DNA of 64,000 bases from Enterobacter sp. kpr-6 (GTDB lineage: Bacteria > Pseudomonadota > Gammaproteobacteria > Enterobacterales > Enterobacteriaceae), in NCBI RefSeq assembly GCF_900116015.1, contig NZ_FOYH01000001.1:865769-929768 (forward strand), given 5' to 3'. The position numbers were made by a program, and so were the translations under genes. Shown piece by piece: positions 47,967 through 56,732 of this stretch; position 1 is the stretch's first letter, and each line of letters begins with the position of its first letter. The notes below the pieces were generated by a model. That model made no database searches, was not told the DNA's origin, and was given only the letters and a program-made list of their open reading frames with translations.

Positions 47967-48902
47967 TCATTTCACTTCAATTACGTTAAGACGCAGCTCA
48001 TCAAGCGGGGTGTCTTCTTCGTCCGGCTGCCAGCCGACCGGTTGCAGCGGAATGGATTCGCGGTCAAAGGCCAGATCGCCGCCGTCCACCACTTCGCTAC
48101 CGTGGGTAATGCCTTTAAAATCAAACAGATTAATATCATTGAGATGCGACGGCACCACGTTCTGCATCGCGCTGAACATCGTCTCAATACGCCCCGGATA
48201 ACGCTTGTCCCAGTCGCGCAGCATGTCGGCAATCACCTGACGCTGCAGGTTTGGCTGTGAGCCGCACAGGTTACACGGAATAATCGGGTAGCCTTTCGCC
48301 TGGGCAAAGCGCTCAATATCTTTTTCACGGCAGTAGGCCAGCGGGCGGATCACGATATGCTTGCCGTCATCGCTCATCAGTTTTGGTGGCATACCTTTCA
48401 TTTTGCCGCCGTAGAACATGTTCAAAAACAGCGTTTGCAGAATGTCGTCGCGGTGATGACCGAGGGCGATTTTGGTCGCGCCCAGCTCCGTCGCGGTGCG
48501 GTAGAGAATGCCACGGCGCAGACGCGAGCAAAGAGAGCAGGTGGTTTTGCCTTCCGGGATCTTCTCTTTAACGATGCCGTAGGTATTTTCCTCGACGATT
48601 TTGTATTCCACGCCGAGCTGTTCGAGATATTCAGGGAGAATATGCTCCGGGAAGCCAGGCTGTTTCTGATCGAGGTTTACCGCCACCAGCGAGAAATTCA
48701 CCGGCGCGCTCTGTTGCAGATTGCGCAGGATCTCAAGCATGGTATAGCTGTCTTTGCCGCCTGACAGGCAAACCATGATCCTGTCGCCCTCTTCGATCAT
48801 GTTGAAATCCGCAATGGCTTCACCCACATTGCGGCGCAGGCGTTTCTGGAGCTTGTTCAGGTTGTACTGTTCTTTCTTATTAACTTCTTGATTTTCTTGC
48901 AT
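47967..48902 (-). CDS. ttcA: tRNA-cytidine(32) 2-sulfurtransferase TtcA
   Basis: A 311-residue PP-loop enzyme that makes 2-thiocytidine 32 in tRNA using an iron-sulfur cluster. It has the PP-loop [11 protein letters not shown] and the two cluster-binding pairs [12 protein letters not shown] and [10 protein letters not shown]. The prophage attachment core lies in codons 9-17, so the first codons and the upstream promoter were supplied from the phage side. The reading frame is intact. Confidence 0.97.
   Translation of the reverse strand: MQENQEVNKKEQYNLNKLQKRLRRNVGEAIADFNMIEEGDRIMVCLSGGKDSYTMLEILRNLQQSAPVNFSLVAVNLDQKQPGFPEHILPEYLEQLGVEYKIVEENTYGIVKEKIPEGKTTCSLCSRLRRGILYRTATELGATKIALGHHRDDILQTLFLNMFYGGKMKGMPPKLMSDDGKHIVIRPLAYCREKDIERFAQAKGYPIIPCNLCGSQPNLQRQVIADMLRDWDKRYPGRIETMFSAMQNVVPSHLNDINLFDFKGITHGSEVVDGGDLAFDRESIPLQPVGWQPDEEDTPLDELRLNVIEVK
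48853..48878. other. putative prophage attachment site (attL) within ttcA
   Basis: The stretch starting TTGTTCAGGTTGTACTGTT and ending TCTTTCTT lies in codons 9-17 of ttcA, where Rac inserts in E. coli. It is 73 bases from the integrase stop codon. The matching copy should lie at the other end of the prophage, outside the window, so the core limits are provisional. Confidence 0.6.
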
Positions 48903-48951
48903 TTATTCTTTACTCAAATATCAAATGGGGCACCAGTGGGGCAAAATGCTT

Positions 48952-50190
48952 TTAAAGCGCCAGCTTCGAGTTAAGCATCGCCACCTGATCGCTGTTCATC
49001 TCTTCAATCCATTTAGCATAGATTTCATACACCATCTGCGCATTTTCGTGCCCCATCTGACTGGCAATAAAAGACGGGTTAGCGCCTGCTGATAATAACC
49101 AGCACGCGAAAGTGTGCCGTGTATGGTACGGATTGCGGCGACGAATACCAGCACGTTTTACAGCAGAGTCCCAGCGAGCGCCAATACTGCTCAGAGAGTA
49201 GTACGGTTTCTGGGCACCTTTCCTCACTCTGGGCATGAAAACAAAATGCACCTTCTGCTGTTCGGTTAACCCATATTCGCGGTGGTGATAGGTAATCTCC
49301 GTTTTGGGGAACAGCGCAGTCAGAGCACTCTGCGCTTTAAGAGCTTCGATTGCAGGAGTAAGCAAAGTCACTGTCCGGATCCCTGCATCTGTTTTGGGCG
49401 GGACGAACATTCCCAGTGCATTCAGGTTTCGTCGGACATGCACGGTACCGTTCGCCAGATCGACATCTTCCCAGGCAAGCGCGGCAAGCTCACCATGCCT
49501 CAGACCGGAGTAGATGGCGAACTGCCACATATTTCCTTTTTGCCCATGGTTGGCTGTCATCAGTTGATCGAACTCGGCCCGGGTCAGAGGGTCAGGTTTG
49601 GGTCTGCTCTTCTGTAGTTTCTTTATTCCCGAATATGCCTTTTCTGTGGTGAATCCTGACCGGTGAGCGAATCTCAAAAGTGAGCAGAGCAGGGAGATAT
49701 AATTATCGACGGTTCTTACACTGCGACCGATCTTATTGGAGCGAACATGGACGGCATACATTGTCTGTCCCTCAAGCAACTCCGTTCGATAGCGCAGTAC
49801 GTCATTGTGCTTTATCTCGCGAATGAGAGTGCCAGCGCCGACTACGGCCACGATGGTTTTCAGCTGCGATGCCGTTTTGCGCAGGGTATTGGCGCAGAGC
49901 TCGATTTTACGGTTAGTTAACCAGGTATCGACGAGTTCACCGAATAAGCGGATTTGAACGGTGCCGGGGGTAGATTCTGCCTGCTTTGACCCGGGAAAAC
50001 GGGTGCGGTAATCAAACTCTCCCAGCGAAATCTCACTGACTATGATCGTCCTTAACTGGCCTGCTTTCTTTATATTAGAAGGGGTGGGGATCCACCCCCT
50101 GAGCAATTCCCGGCAGCGCTTACCTTTATACATGAACCAGATGCGGATGCTTTGACCGCGAAGCTCCACGCCTGGTGGTAAGTCTGTCAT
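48952..50190 (-). CDS. phage tyrosine integrase
   Basis: A 412-residue site-specific recombinase. An N-terminal arm-binding region and a SAM-like core-binding domain (about 80-185) precede the catalytic domain. The catalytic residues appear in IYSGLRHGELAAL (Arg), NPYHTRHTFACW (His, Arg) and MGHENAQMVYEIYAKW (His, Tyr). It resembles IntR of Rac in length. It is the last gene of the leftward operon and lies beside the attachment site. Confidence 0.93.
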   Translation of the reverse strand: MTDLPPGVELRGQSIRIWFMYKGKRCRELLRGWIPTPSNIKKAGQLRTIIVSEISLGEFDYRTRFPGSKQAESTPGTVQIRLFGELVDTWLTNRKIELCANTLRKTASQLKTIVAVVGAGTLIREIKHNDVLRYRTELLEGQTMYAVHVRSNKIGRSVRTVDNYISLLCSLLRFAHRSGFTTEKAYSGIKKLQKSRPKPDPLTRAEFDQLMTANHGQKGNMWQFAIYSGLRHGELAALAWEDVDLANGTVHVRRNLNALGMFVPPKTDAGIRTVTLLTPAIEALKAQSALTALFPKTEITYHHREYGLTEQQKVHFVFMPRVRKGAQKPYYSLSSIGARWDSAVKRAGIRRRNPYHTRHTFACWLLSAGANPSFIASQMGHENAQMVYEIYAKWIEEMNSDQVAMLNSKLAL

Positions 50191-50403
50191 TTATGCATCC
50201 TGTATTAGCTGGTTAATCTTTGGGTAGTTGTACCAGGTTATCCCGCGAGATGTCTTAATGCCGGTAGGGGAATGCCGTTTAAAATGAATCCCCTCAATCC
50301 AGCACCCCTGGCGGTACTGTTCAATCTGGCGATTATCCAGACCGGTCTTTGCCGTCAACCTCTCTGCTACAACCCACTCTTCAGTAAAAATCACCTGTGC
50401 CAT
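50191..50403 (-). CDS. excisionase
   Basis: A 70-residue protein with the pattern of lambdoid recombination-directionality factors: [14 protein letters not shown] at the start, WIEGIHFKR in the middle and [11 protein letters not shown] at the end, a small winged-helix fold. It abuts int with no gap. It would bind arm sites and steer Int toward excision. Confidence 0.82.
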   Translation of the reverse strand: MAQVIFTEEWVVAERLTAKTGLDNRQIEQYRQGCWIEGIHFKRHSPTGIKTSRGITWYNYPKINQLIQDA

Positions 50404-50467
50404 CTTTCACCTCAGGTAACCGGCATCAGTATAAAGATGCCGGAAAAGTGTTTGTGATATTTCAATA

Positions 50468-50710
50468 TCAAGACATCCGACCGGCCAGAGCACGTAGTCT
50501 CCGTGCCCCTGTGATAGCCGTAGCCACGTAGCTGTTGCGGCGATTCACCACCTCAACTTTGATCTTTGCGCCTTCCACCAGCACCATGTATTCACTGGCG
50601 GTTGCCCGGCTGGCGTACTCACCAAACCTGGCAACATGCTCAGCCAGAGCGGCATCACACGCCTTGCTTGCCAGTGTGGAGTCATTTCTGCTTCGGTTAA
50701 TCAGCCTCAT
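50468..50710 (-). CDS. DUF4060-like prophage protein
   Basis: An 80-residue phage protein beginning MRLINRSRN with a C-terminal VVNRRNSYVATAITGARRLRALAG pattern, resembling the DUF4060 group found in this position of Rac-like prophages (RcbA/YdaC). Function uncertain; the family name is from memory. Its ATG overlaps the stop of the preceding small gene (ATGA). Confidence 0.6.
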   Translation of the reverse strand: MRLINRSRNDSTLASKACDAALAEHVARFGEYASRATASEYMVLVEGAKIKVEVVNRRNSYVATAITGARRLRALAGRMS

Positions 50711-50883
50711 TCCACACGCTCCGGATCAAATACGTCCCAACAGTTACGCTCCGCGTTTGCCTGCAGTCGGCGTTCTTCAACCTCCAAAAGCGTGCGCCCG
50801 GTCAGTTTCACGACCTGCTTATTCGTATGCTTTAACAGCAGCGCCAGTTCCTGCGTTCCCCAGCTTTTTTGTTTCCCGGTCAT
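50707..50883 (-). CDS. small prophage protein, 58 residues
   Basis: The frame encodes a 58-residue polar protein, starting MTGKQKSWGTQEL and ending FDPERVE. The segment WGTQELALLLKHTNKQVVKL looks like a helix-turn-helix-like unit. It fills the gap between recT and the DUF4060-like gene and overlaps the latter by 4 bases, which argues that it is real. A GC-rich perfect hairpin (50893-50912) lies between it and recT. Function unknown. Confidence 0.7.
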   Translation of the reverse strand: MTGKQKSWGTQELALLLKHTNKQVVKLTGRTLLEVEERRLQANAERNCWDVFDPERVE

Positions 50884-50918
50884 CGCATTAATCGGGAGGG
50901 CGGGCCCTCCCGCCTCCC

Positions 50919-51968
50919 TTAGGCCATGCTCACGTATTCAGGCTTCATATCCGCCAGGGTGATGGCGAACTGCCCGTGCAGCTCGTCACCGAGATGGCGT
51001 TTTGCTGCCGCCAGTGTCTGCTCTGCTTTGGCGAACAGGTCCACTGCATCCGGTTCGTCAGGCTGGGGGAGGGAATTAATTGCCGCTTCAACCTTGTTGC
51101 GCGCATCTACCAGGTAATAACGCTTCACAGCCTTGTTCTTGAGCTCAGTGAACAGGGCCGAACCCAGCGTGTTCTTGGCGCTTTCGATATCAGCCCGAAC
51201 TGCTTTGGCGTTATCTAAGTCCTGAGCAGCCTCAATACGATCCCGGAACTCATCGGCCATAGCGTCGATGTTGGCAGCGGACTCCTGCACGCTGTGCGTG
51301 GTTGTTACGCTGTCACCTTTGATGTCAGCCAGGCTTACGCGCTGTGCGGGTGCCGGATTAATTTCCTTCTCGGTGCGTGGCTCAACCTCATCCGGGCTGT
51401 AGACGCCAAGTATGACCTCCGGGCAGTACAGGCGCGCCCAGTACTTCACCGCGAGGTAAGCGATCTGCTGCTTAGGTGCCGTTTTCCACAGTGGGGAGTT
51501 CCGGGTGGTGATGTCAGCCAGGTAGATATTTTCGCCCCAGGTGATATCTGTTTCACCACGCAGCACCGCGCCTACCCGGATAAACAGACCTGCCTCATCG
51601 CGAGTATCTTTCTCACCGGCGATTTTTTCCCAGTCACCGCCATATTTGTAATGGAAGCGACCCACTATGGCGCTTGAACTGGAGATAACTGCGTTCACCA
51701 GTTGCGCTTCGTAACCCAACACCCCATTAACCAGGTGAGTTTTCTGCGCCACCGCGTAAGGGTTCATACCCCACTGCATGGCCTGCATGACGATCGCCAT
51801 ACAGTCGGAAGGTTTCCCCGCCAGGTGCTTTGGTACGGTCACGGCGGACTTCGCCATCAGTTCGGCAAAAGCGGTCAGCTGGCCGAGCGCCTGCACGTTG
51901 AATACAGCGTTGCTGGCAGAGATGGTGTTTGGAGCCTGCTCTGCGGCGATAATATTGGTGTTTTGCAT
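50919..51968 (-). CDS. recT: RecT-family single-strand annealing protein
   Basis: A 349-residue recombinase of the RecT/Redbeta group. The N-terminal half has the family pattern of LAGKPSDCMAIVMQAMQWGM, MNPYAVAQKTHLVNGVLGYE and the aromatic motif YLAVKYWARLYCPEVILGVY. The C-terminal half is helical and variable. It differs clearly from Rac RecT. The ATG with GGAGA 8 bases upstream is chosen; two more ATGs lie 6 and 15 bases earlier, the first overlapping the recE stop. With RecE it promotes annealing and recombination of phage DNA. Confidence 0.88.
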   Translation of the reverse strand: MQNTNIIAAEQAPNTISASNAVFNVQALGQLTAFAELMAKSAVTVPKHLAGKPSDCMAIVMQAMQWGMNPYAVAQKTHLVNGVLGYEAQLVNAVISSSSAIVGRFHYKYGGDWEKIAGEKDTRDEAGLFIRVGAVLRGETDITWGENIYLADITTRNSPLWKTAPKQQIAYLAVKYWARLYCPEVILGVYSPDEVEPRTEKEINPAPAQRVSLADIKGDSVTTTHSVQESAANIDAMADEFRDRIEAAQDLDNAKAVRADIESAKNTLGSALFTELKNKAVKRYYLVDARNKVEAAINSLPQPDEPDAVDLFAKAEQTLAAAKRHLGDELHGQFAITLADMKPEYVSMA

Positions 51969-51982
51969 GGTCATTCTCTCCA

Positions 51983-54900
51983 TTAAGCCAGACGCAGCGC
52001 TTCAAGGCGGCGCAGGTCGAAGTCGTTCAGTTCGTCTGTGTAGTCTTCAGGGATCGGCGCTGGCCACTCGCCAGTGTCGAAAGCGTTAGCGATGCGGTTC
52101 ATGGTCTGGCGATACTCGAGCATGCCCAGTTCAATCAGCTTTTCGCTGGCCTCGACGATGGCGATCCAGTGATAACCCTCGTCTTTGTTGACGAAAATCC
52201 AGAAGAACTGGTCCAGCGCAGCGGTATTCATGTACATGGCCGCACTGAGGTGATAATCGCGGTCAATGATTTCCCGGTGCAGGCGAGAGCGCAGGCCGGA
52301 CTGCTTCACGTTCCACATGCTGATTGTTTTCAGGTCGGCCCCGATGCGAACGGCGTCGATGTCGATTTCCAGATCCGGGCGCACGCGAATTTCCAGCCCG
52401 GTTTCTTCATCAATACCGAAATAGCTCGTCTCAACAGCGCGATCAGGGTGCAGCAGCAGCTTGCCGGCTGTCGGATGCTCGTGCAGTGCTTTCTGAATGG
52501 CCAACGCCGTTTGCATCTGCTGCTGGGTAACCAGAATCTTGTCGCCCGGGTTCTCACGCCATGCATCCAGCAGTTCGTCAGCGAATACCGCATTCGTCTT
52601 AACGGATTTCACCGCCTGGATCATTTCCGCTTTGGTGCCGGACACTTTCAGCGGTGCCGGTTTCTGCGCTTCCTGTTCCACCAGGTCAGGGTTGATGATC
52701 GCCAGCTGCTCGTAGAGCGCATCACGGCTACCGCTGGTTTTCACGGGCGCGGGCAGGGTGGCGTTGTACTCTTTGATGCAGGCCTTCATCGCAGATACGG
52801 TGAAGTTTTTATCGTCACCAACGATCCGCTTAAATTCAGAAGGCAACTCAAGATATGCCAGGCCAATGGCATCTTTATCACCGCTCATCGGCACCGGCGC
52901 GGGCAGGGTGGCGTTGTATTCTTCCAGCAGAGCTTTGATATCATCAGCACTCAACTGCGCGGGCAGGCTGGCGTTATGCTCATCAATAAAGGCGCGCAGG
53001 GTCGCCGCGGTGGTGAATGCCCCCTCCGGAATCACTGGCTCTACGCTGAACTCTTCATCAAGGTTTTCCGGTTGCAGCGCCAGCGCATGTACGAGGTTAC
53101 CCATATCCAGCACTTTGGAACCTTCGCGCGGGATGGTCTTAGCGACGTGGCGCGCGTTGAAATACATCAGGCTGACGCGGGCATCCTTCACCATGGTGGA
53201 ACTGATGCCATTCGCAGCGTGATATACGTTATTCGGTAGACCCTCATAGCGGCCCGGTTCGAAGTATGCCGGGTATTCGGCTACTGGTTCGGCCTGATGC
53301 GCTTCTGTCTCGATCTGATTCACTTTTGGTGTGTTTTGAAGCGCAGAATCGTCATCTTGATGCGCATTTTTCGCGTTTTGGTTTACATCATTATCTTCCT
53401 GGCGCGCCAGGGTCGGCGCTGCAGCGGCAAGAATTTCAGCCGTGGTCAGGGGAACTGTTTCTGCAACAGCTGCATGAGCGCTTTCATCTGGCAGTACTGC
53501 CGCTTCGCCTTCCGGAACCGCATCGCCATTTTCGGTTTCATTTCCGTGATCCGTTTCCATCTGCACATTGGTGATGCTCTCCGCATTTTCTGGTTTTGCG
53601 ACTTCATTTGAGGGGGTATCCATCAGGCCATCAATGGAGAACACGCCGTTACCCATGCTGGCTATTTTGGGCTGTTCGGCTGCTGCCTTCTGCTCTGCTG
53701 CGACCTGCACCATTACCTCGTTTTCCCAGCTCTTTTCTGGCACGTGACCGGCGGCCGCCAGGGTTTCTTCAGTTGGGTGCTCATGATCGCTTTCAGTCAG
53801 GTTCTTGTTGATGTAACGGCTCAGCAGTTCCGGGAAGCTGTGAACGTTTTGTTCTGCACCGCGAATAAGTGCGAAAATAGCAGCGCGGGAATAATCCAGG
53901 ATGCCAGCGCGTTTGCGCAGGGCGGCCGACCACTCTTTGAACGGGCTCTCTTTCTTACTGACGATCTCTTTTGCATGGCGGAAAACACCTCCAGGGATAT
54001 CATGGATGTTGAAGTCCATAGGCAGGGTGGCCAGCGCAATTTCAATGTCCAGAGTGTCCAGCGTGTGGGTCAGAGTCGGATTGCGATCGGTCTTATTGCC
54101 GCCCCCGGCGCAGATTTTGACGTCGGTGCGCTGAATCAGCGCCACACGGCAACCTTTCACCCATTCTTTGACAAGCAGGCCGCGATCCACATAGCTGGTT
54201 GCACTCCACGCTTTCATGAACTGGAGAACCAGGCCTAAATCTGGTGCCTTTTTGTCAGCAGGAAACACTTCTTTCACTGCATCGGTAAGCTTCCAGAGGT
54301 CGTATTCGCGAACATCTTTAAGCCCTTCAACGTTCTCAGCGGCCAGCAGCAGGTTCTGCACGAACGAGTTATCCGTGTCAGATTCAAGCGCCCGCACGGC
54401 TGACAGCTGATCGTTGTCTATATGGTATGAGAACTCTTTTTCAGCCAGAAATTGCGCAAGCAGGCGCTGGCGGAAAGGCAGCGCAGCTACGGTATGAAGC
54501 TCCGTAAGCGGCGTTTCGCGGCACTTCTCAACAGAGAACTTTTCGTCACCTGACGCATCGGTTTCAGGGTTCTGAGCTGCTGGCTGATGGCCGCTGAACC
54601 AGTCTTTTACCAGCTGGTTACGGTCGCCAGCATCGGCATTAACCCAGGCTGACATGAAAACAGCGATTGCAGCAGGTTCATGCTCTTCGTCCGGCGAGAA
54701 AATGTCTTTAATTGCCTGAATCAGCTTCCACTCAGCATTCAGGCTGAGTTCGACAGCTTCAGGAATATCATTCCTGGCTCGCAGCAGGCTCTGGAGATAG
54801 GTGTTGCCTTCGTCAAGTGCCATCTCGCTGGCAGCCATATGCTGCTCTTTAGTTACATGCGACTGGTATTTATCGCCCAGCAGGTGAATGGCGAATCGGA

Positions 54901-55300
54901 CAGCCGGATTACGGTTTTCAACCGGGACGGCGGGGGTGGACTCAGATGAATCAACAGTCGCATCTGGCTGAGCCGGAACGCTGTCAGCAGGATTCATTTC
55001 ATTCTGCGGCGCTTCTTCCGCCTTCAGGATGATGTTCCATGTGCGCTGGTCATCGGCCAGTTCGTAGCGATCGCACCATGCGAAATCAACCACACCTTCT
55101 TCTGGCAGGTTGTTGTATACCGGAAAATCGGTGCGGATCGGCTTGGCGTAATCTTTACCACGACCGGTTTCGATTTCGGCGTCTTCCAGCGCGACATCCA
55201 GCTGCAGGTTTGCGCGCGCTGCACTTTTCGCAGTGAACCAAATCACCGCATCTTTCTTGCCAGACTTCTGACTGGCTTTAAGCAGATGGAAAAATTCCAT
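51983..55300 (-). CDS. recE: exodeoxyribonuclease VIII (RecE), extended form
   Basis: At 1105 residues it is far longer than RecE of Rac (866 as I recall). Residues 1-95 match the RecE N terminus (FPVYNNLPEEGVVDFAWCDRYEL). Two related modules follow (about 136-237 and 276-380), each ending in an FM.AW...DR..LVK.W..G pattern. A RecE middle domain (about 410-515) and an acidic linker lead to the PD-(D/E)XK exonuclease from about 680. The active site reads VRPDLEID...IGADLKTI near 980-990. NATLPA-type repeats sit within the nuclease region (about 770-880). It digests double-stranded DNA 5' to 3' for RecT. Confidence 0.9.
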   Translation of the reverse strand: MEFFHLLKASQKSGKKDAVIWFTAKSAARANLQLDVALEDAEIETGRGKDYAKPIRTDFPVYNNLPEEGVVDFAWCDRYELADDQRTWNIILKAEEAPQNEMNPADSVPAQPDATVDSSESTPAVPVENRNPAVRFAIHLLGDKYQSHVTKEQHMAASEMALDEGNTYLQSLLRARNDIPEAVELSLNAEWKLIQAIKDIFSPDEEHEPAAIAVFMSAWVNADAGDRNQLVKDWFSGHQPAAQNPETDASGDEKFSVEKCRETPLTELHTVAALPFRQRLLAQFLAEKEFSYHIDNDQLSAVRALESDTDNSFVQNLLLAAENVEGLKDVREYDLWKLTDAVKEVFPADKKAPDLGLVLQFMKAWSATSYVDRGLLVKEWVKGCRVALIQRTDVKICAGGGNKTDRNPTLTHTLDTLDIEIALATLPMDFNIHDIPGGVFRHAKEIVSKKESPFKEWSAALRKRAGILDYSRAAIFALIRGAEQNVHSFPELLSRYINKNLTESDHEHPTEETLAAAGHVPEKSWENEVMVQVAAEQKAAAEQPKIASMGNGVFSIDGLMDTPSNEVAKPENAESITNVQMETDHGNETENGDAVPEGEAAVLPDESAHAAVAETVPLTTAEILAAAAPTLARQEDNDVNQNAKNAHQDDDSALQNTPKVNQIETEAHQAEPVAEYPAYFEPGRYEGLPNNVYHAANGISSTMVKDARVSLMYFNARHVAKTIPREGSKVLDMGNLVHALALQPENLDEEFSVEPVIPEGAFTTAATLRAFIDEHNASLPAQLSADDIKALLEEYNATLPAPVPMSGDKDAIGLAYLELPSEFKRIVGDDKNFTVSAMKACIKEYNATLPAPVKTSGSRDALYEQLAIINPDLVEQEAQKPAPLKVSGTKAEMIQAVKSVKTNAVFADELLDAWRENPGDKILVTQQQMQTALAIQKALHEHPTAGKLLLHPDRAVETSYFGIDEETGLEIRVRPDLEIDIDAVRIGADLKTISMWNVKQSGLRSRLHREIIDRDYHLSAAMYMNTAALDQFFWIFVNKDEGYHWIAIVEASEKLIELGMLEYRQTMNRIANAFDTGEWPAPIPEDYTDELNDFDLRRLEALRLA
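52749..52976. repeat. three short direct repeats inside recE
   Basis: The plus-strand 18-mer GCGGGCAGGGTGGCGTTG occurs at 52749 and 52899, and with one change in its first 17 bases at 52959 (GCGGGCAGGCTGGCGTTA, two changes in all). Spacings are 150 and 60 bases, so the frame is kept. They encode repeated NA(T/S)LPA units followed by SGxKxxx-like stretches in the RecE nuclease domain. Confidence 0.75.
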
Positions 55301-55351
55301 GTCAGATCCTCATTTTTGGATGTAAGATCCCCGGGCCAGAGATAGCGCCCA

Positions 55352-55436
55352 TTGGGTGTGTTTTTGGTTTTGGTATAAATTCCGGTGTACTTTGGTCGGT
55401 GGCACCGGACGTAAGGCCCGCTTCGGCGGGTTTTTG
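55352..55436 (+). ncRNA. candidate small RNA opposite the recE leader
   Basis: On the plus strand a promoter-like TTGGGT-N16-TATAAA with an extended TGG (55352-55379) lies about 35 bases before a classic terminator, CCCGC-TTCG-GCGGG-TTTTT (55416-55434). A second inverted repeat CCGGTG/CACCGG lies between. The predicted RNA is about 50 bases long and runs against the leftward early operon. All neighbouring genes are on the minus strand, so the terminator needs an explanation. Confidence 0.4.
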
Positions 55437-55439
55437 CGT

Positions 55440-55637
55440 TTAGAAAGCCGTGTTGTAACCGGCTGGCTGTTCGCCAGCGCGGACAATGCGTTCAACTTCG
55501 AAACATTCCCCCGCAACCTTCTGCTCAACAGCTGCCGCTTCACACTGCTGCTGGCTGTCGTAGACGCCCAGCACCACATCCTGAAAATCACCGTTGGTCA
55601 TACCCACGGTCAGCACTAACGCGAATAACGTATTCAT
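55440..55637 (-). CDS. DUF1482-like small prophage protein
   Basis: A 65-residue protein beginning MNTLFALVLTVGMTNGDFQD, a hydrophobic or signal-like start, followed by VVLGVYDSQQQCEAAAVEQ and a two-cysteine pattern. This matches the DUF1482 group of lambdoid early genes. Function unknown. Its ATG overlaps the stop of the next upstream gene. Confidence 0.7.
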   Translation of the reverse strand: MNTLFALVLTVGMTNGDFQDVVLGVYDSQQQCEAAAVEQKVAGECFEVERIVRAGEQPAGYNTAF

Positions 55638-55840
55638 CAGTGTGTCCCCGCCGGTACCAGGTTTGGTTCAATGTTGCGCGAGGCATACGGGCGGCGGATG
55701 TGGCGCAGGTTGCCCTGCGGTTCATGCCAGTACATGCCATCGGTGTAACTGAACGACACAAGCCATGCTGCACCGGTACGGCAATTGCGCATTGCAATGG
55801 CTTTACCGCTTTTGGGTACTGCTTGGTTTATAGGTGCCAT
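55637..55840 (-). CDS. small prophage early protein, unrecognised
   Basis: A 67-residue basic protein (WLVSFSYTDGMYWHEPQGNL) that is the first gene of the leftward operon after PL. It overlaps the DUF1482-like gene by 4 bases (ATGA), supporting this frame over an overlapping one in the same region. I do not recognise a family; by position it could be a host-takeover or Kil-like gene, but no motif shows it. Confidence 0.6.
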   Translation of the reverse strand: MAPINQAVPKSGKAIAMRNCRTGAAWLVSFSYTDGMYWHEPQGNLRHIRRPYASRNIEPNLVPAGTH

Positions 55841-55925
55841 CTCATCCTCTGCCGTTATCGCCCGGCTGGCGGAACGTTGCTACCGGACACCCGCGCTGTG
55901 CTTGTGTCGTTGTTTGGATGAGTTA

Positions 55926-55999
55926 AAGATACAGATAAAACTGTATGAACGTCAACAGACAAAACTGTATAAGATATTCGCTCACACATATATAACTGT
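55926..55999 (-). promoter_or_regulatory. left operator region OL and promoter PL
   Basis: Two perfect ACAG-N6-CTGT operators, ACAGATAAAACTGT (55931-55944) and ACAGACAAAACTGT (55955-55968), plus a third with one mismatch at 55986-55999. On the minus strand a promoter TTGACG-N18-TATCTT lies across them and would drive the recE-recT-xis-int operon. The first operator is in the spacer and the second touches the -35 element. Confidence 0.85.
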
Positions 56000-56025
56000 T
56001 AATGCTGGGAATAAATTTTTTAGAC

Positions 56026-56050
56026 ACAAAAAAACCGGCCTAAGCCGGTT
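56026..56050 (-). terminator. terminator of the repressor gene
   Basis: On the minus strand AACCGGC-TTAG-GCCGGTT is followed by TTTTTGTG, a strong intrinsic terminator just after the cI-like gene and before the leftward promoter. Confidence 0.9.
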
Positions 56051-56069
56051 CGATTGTAAAGGGGGGATG

Positions 56070-56702
56070 TTAACGCTTACGTCGATAAATCCGGTGCTCA
56101 ATCATCGTTCCAACGATCTTTACTGGCTGGTGAGCACTGTTGATAACAGGGTAGTCATTGTTCAATGGAACAAGCTCAAACTGTTGGCAGCCGTTTGGAT
56201 CCGTAAATGTTGGGCGGTATTTCTTAAAAGTTGCCTCGTCCTCGCCATTTTTGGCGACCACAAATTCGCCCGGCGTTGGCTCAATTTCTGGATCAACAAT
56301 AATTACATCGCCATCTTTAAAATCAGGTTCCATTGAATCGCCCTTAATCTTCAAAGCGAAACAGAACTCAGAAAGAGCCATATCAGTCATTACATATTCA
56401 TAGCTGCCATCAAAAGCCTCAATAGGGGGTTTAGTGGCTAAGGCACCAGCTTGAACATAGCTAATCAACGGTATTTTCCTTGTGTTTACTTCAGCCAAAG
56501 GCATAAACGCACCGCCATTTATTAGCCATGCCGGATCGCATTTGAGTGCGCTGGCAATGCCAACAATATTACGGGGCTTAAGGGTTTTACCGTCTTCAAT
56601 ACTCGCCCAGGATTGCTGTCTTATACCAGCTTTCTCTGCGGCTTCGGCCTGAGTAAGGCCTAAGGCTAGGCGTTTTTCTTTGACTCTCTCAGCAAGGCTC
56701 AT
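56070..56702 (-). CDS. CI-like phage repressor (LexA/S24 type)
   Basis: A 210-residue repressor. Residues 1-65 are a lambda-type helix-turn-helix (LGLTQAEAAEKAGIRQQSWASI). The C-terminal S24 domain has the cleavage dipeptide Ala85-Gly86 in SYVQAGAL, catalytic Ser123 in GDSMEPDFKDGD and Lys160 in TFKKYRP. RecA-stimulated self-cleavage, and so SOS induction, is expected. The start MSLAERV with AGAGGA just before it is preferred over a codon 15 bases upstream. It faces the cro-like gene across three operators. Confidence 0.93.
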   Translation of the reverse strand: MSLAERVKEKRLALGLTQAEAAEKAGIRQQSWASIEDGKTLKPRNIVGIASALKCDPAWLINGGAFMPLAEVNTRKIPLISYVQAGALATKPPIEAFDGSYEYVMTDMALSEFCFALKIKGDSMEPDFKDGDVIIVDPEIEPTPGEFVVAKNGEDEATFKKYRPTFTDPNGCQQFELVPLNNDYPVINSAHQPVKIVGTMIEHRIYRRKR

Positions 56703-56732
56703 AGATTCCTCTTCCAATATGCCTCGATATTC

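Noticed and set aside
52169-53239. Open frame of 356 codons on the plus strand across recE
   Set aside because: Shadow of the recE coding sequence; composition and absence of motifs do not support a second gene.
55310-55591. Minus-strand frame overlapping the DUF1482-like gene
   Set aside because: Lacks a family pattern and conflicts with the DUF1482-like frame, which has proper operon overlap.
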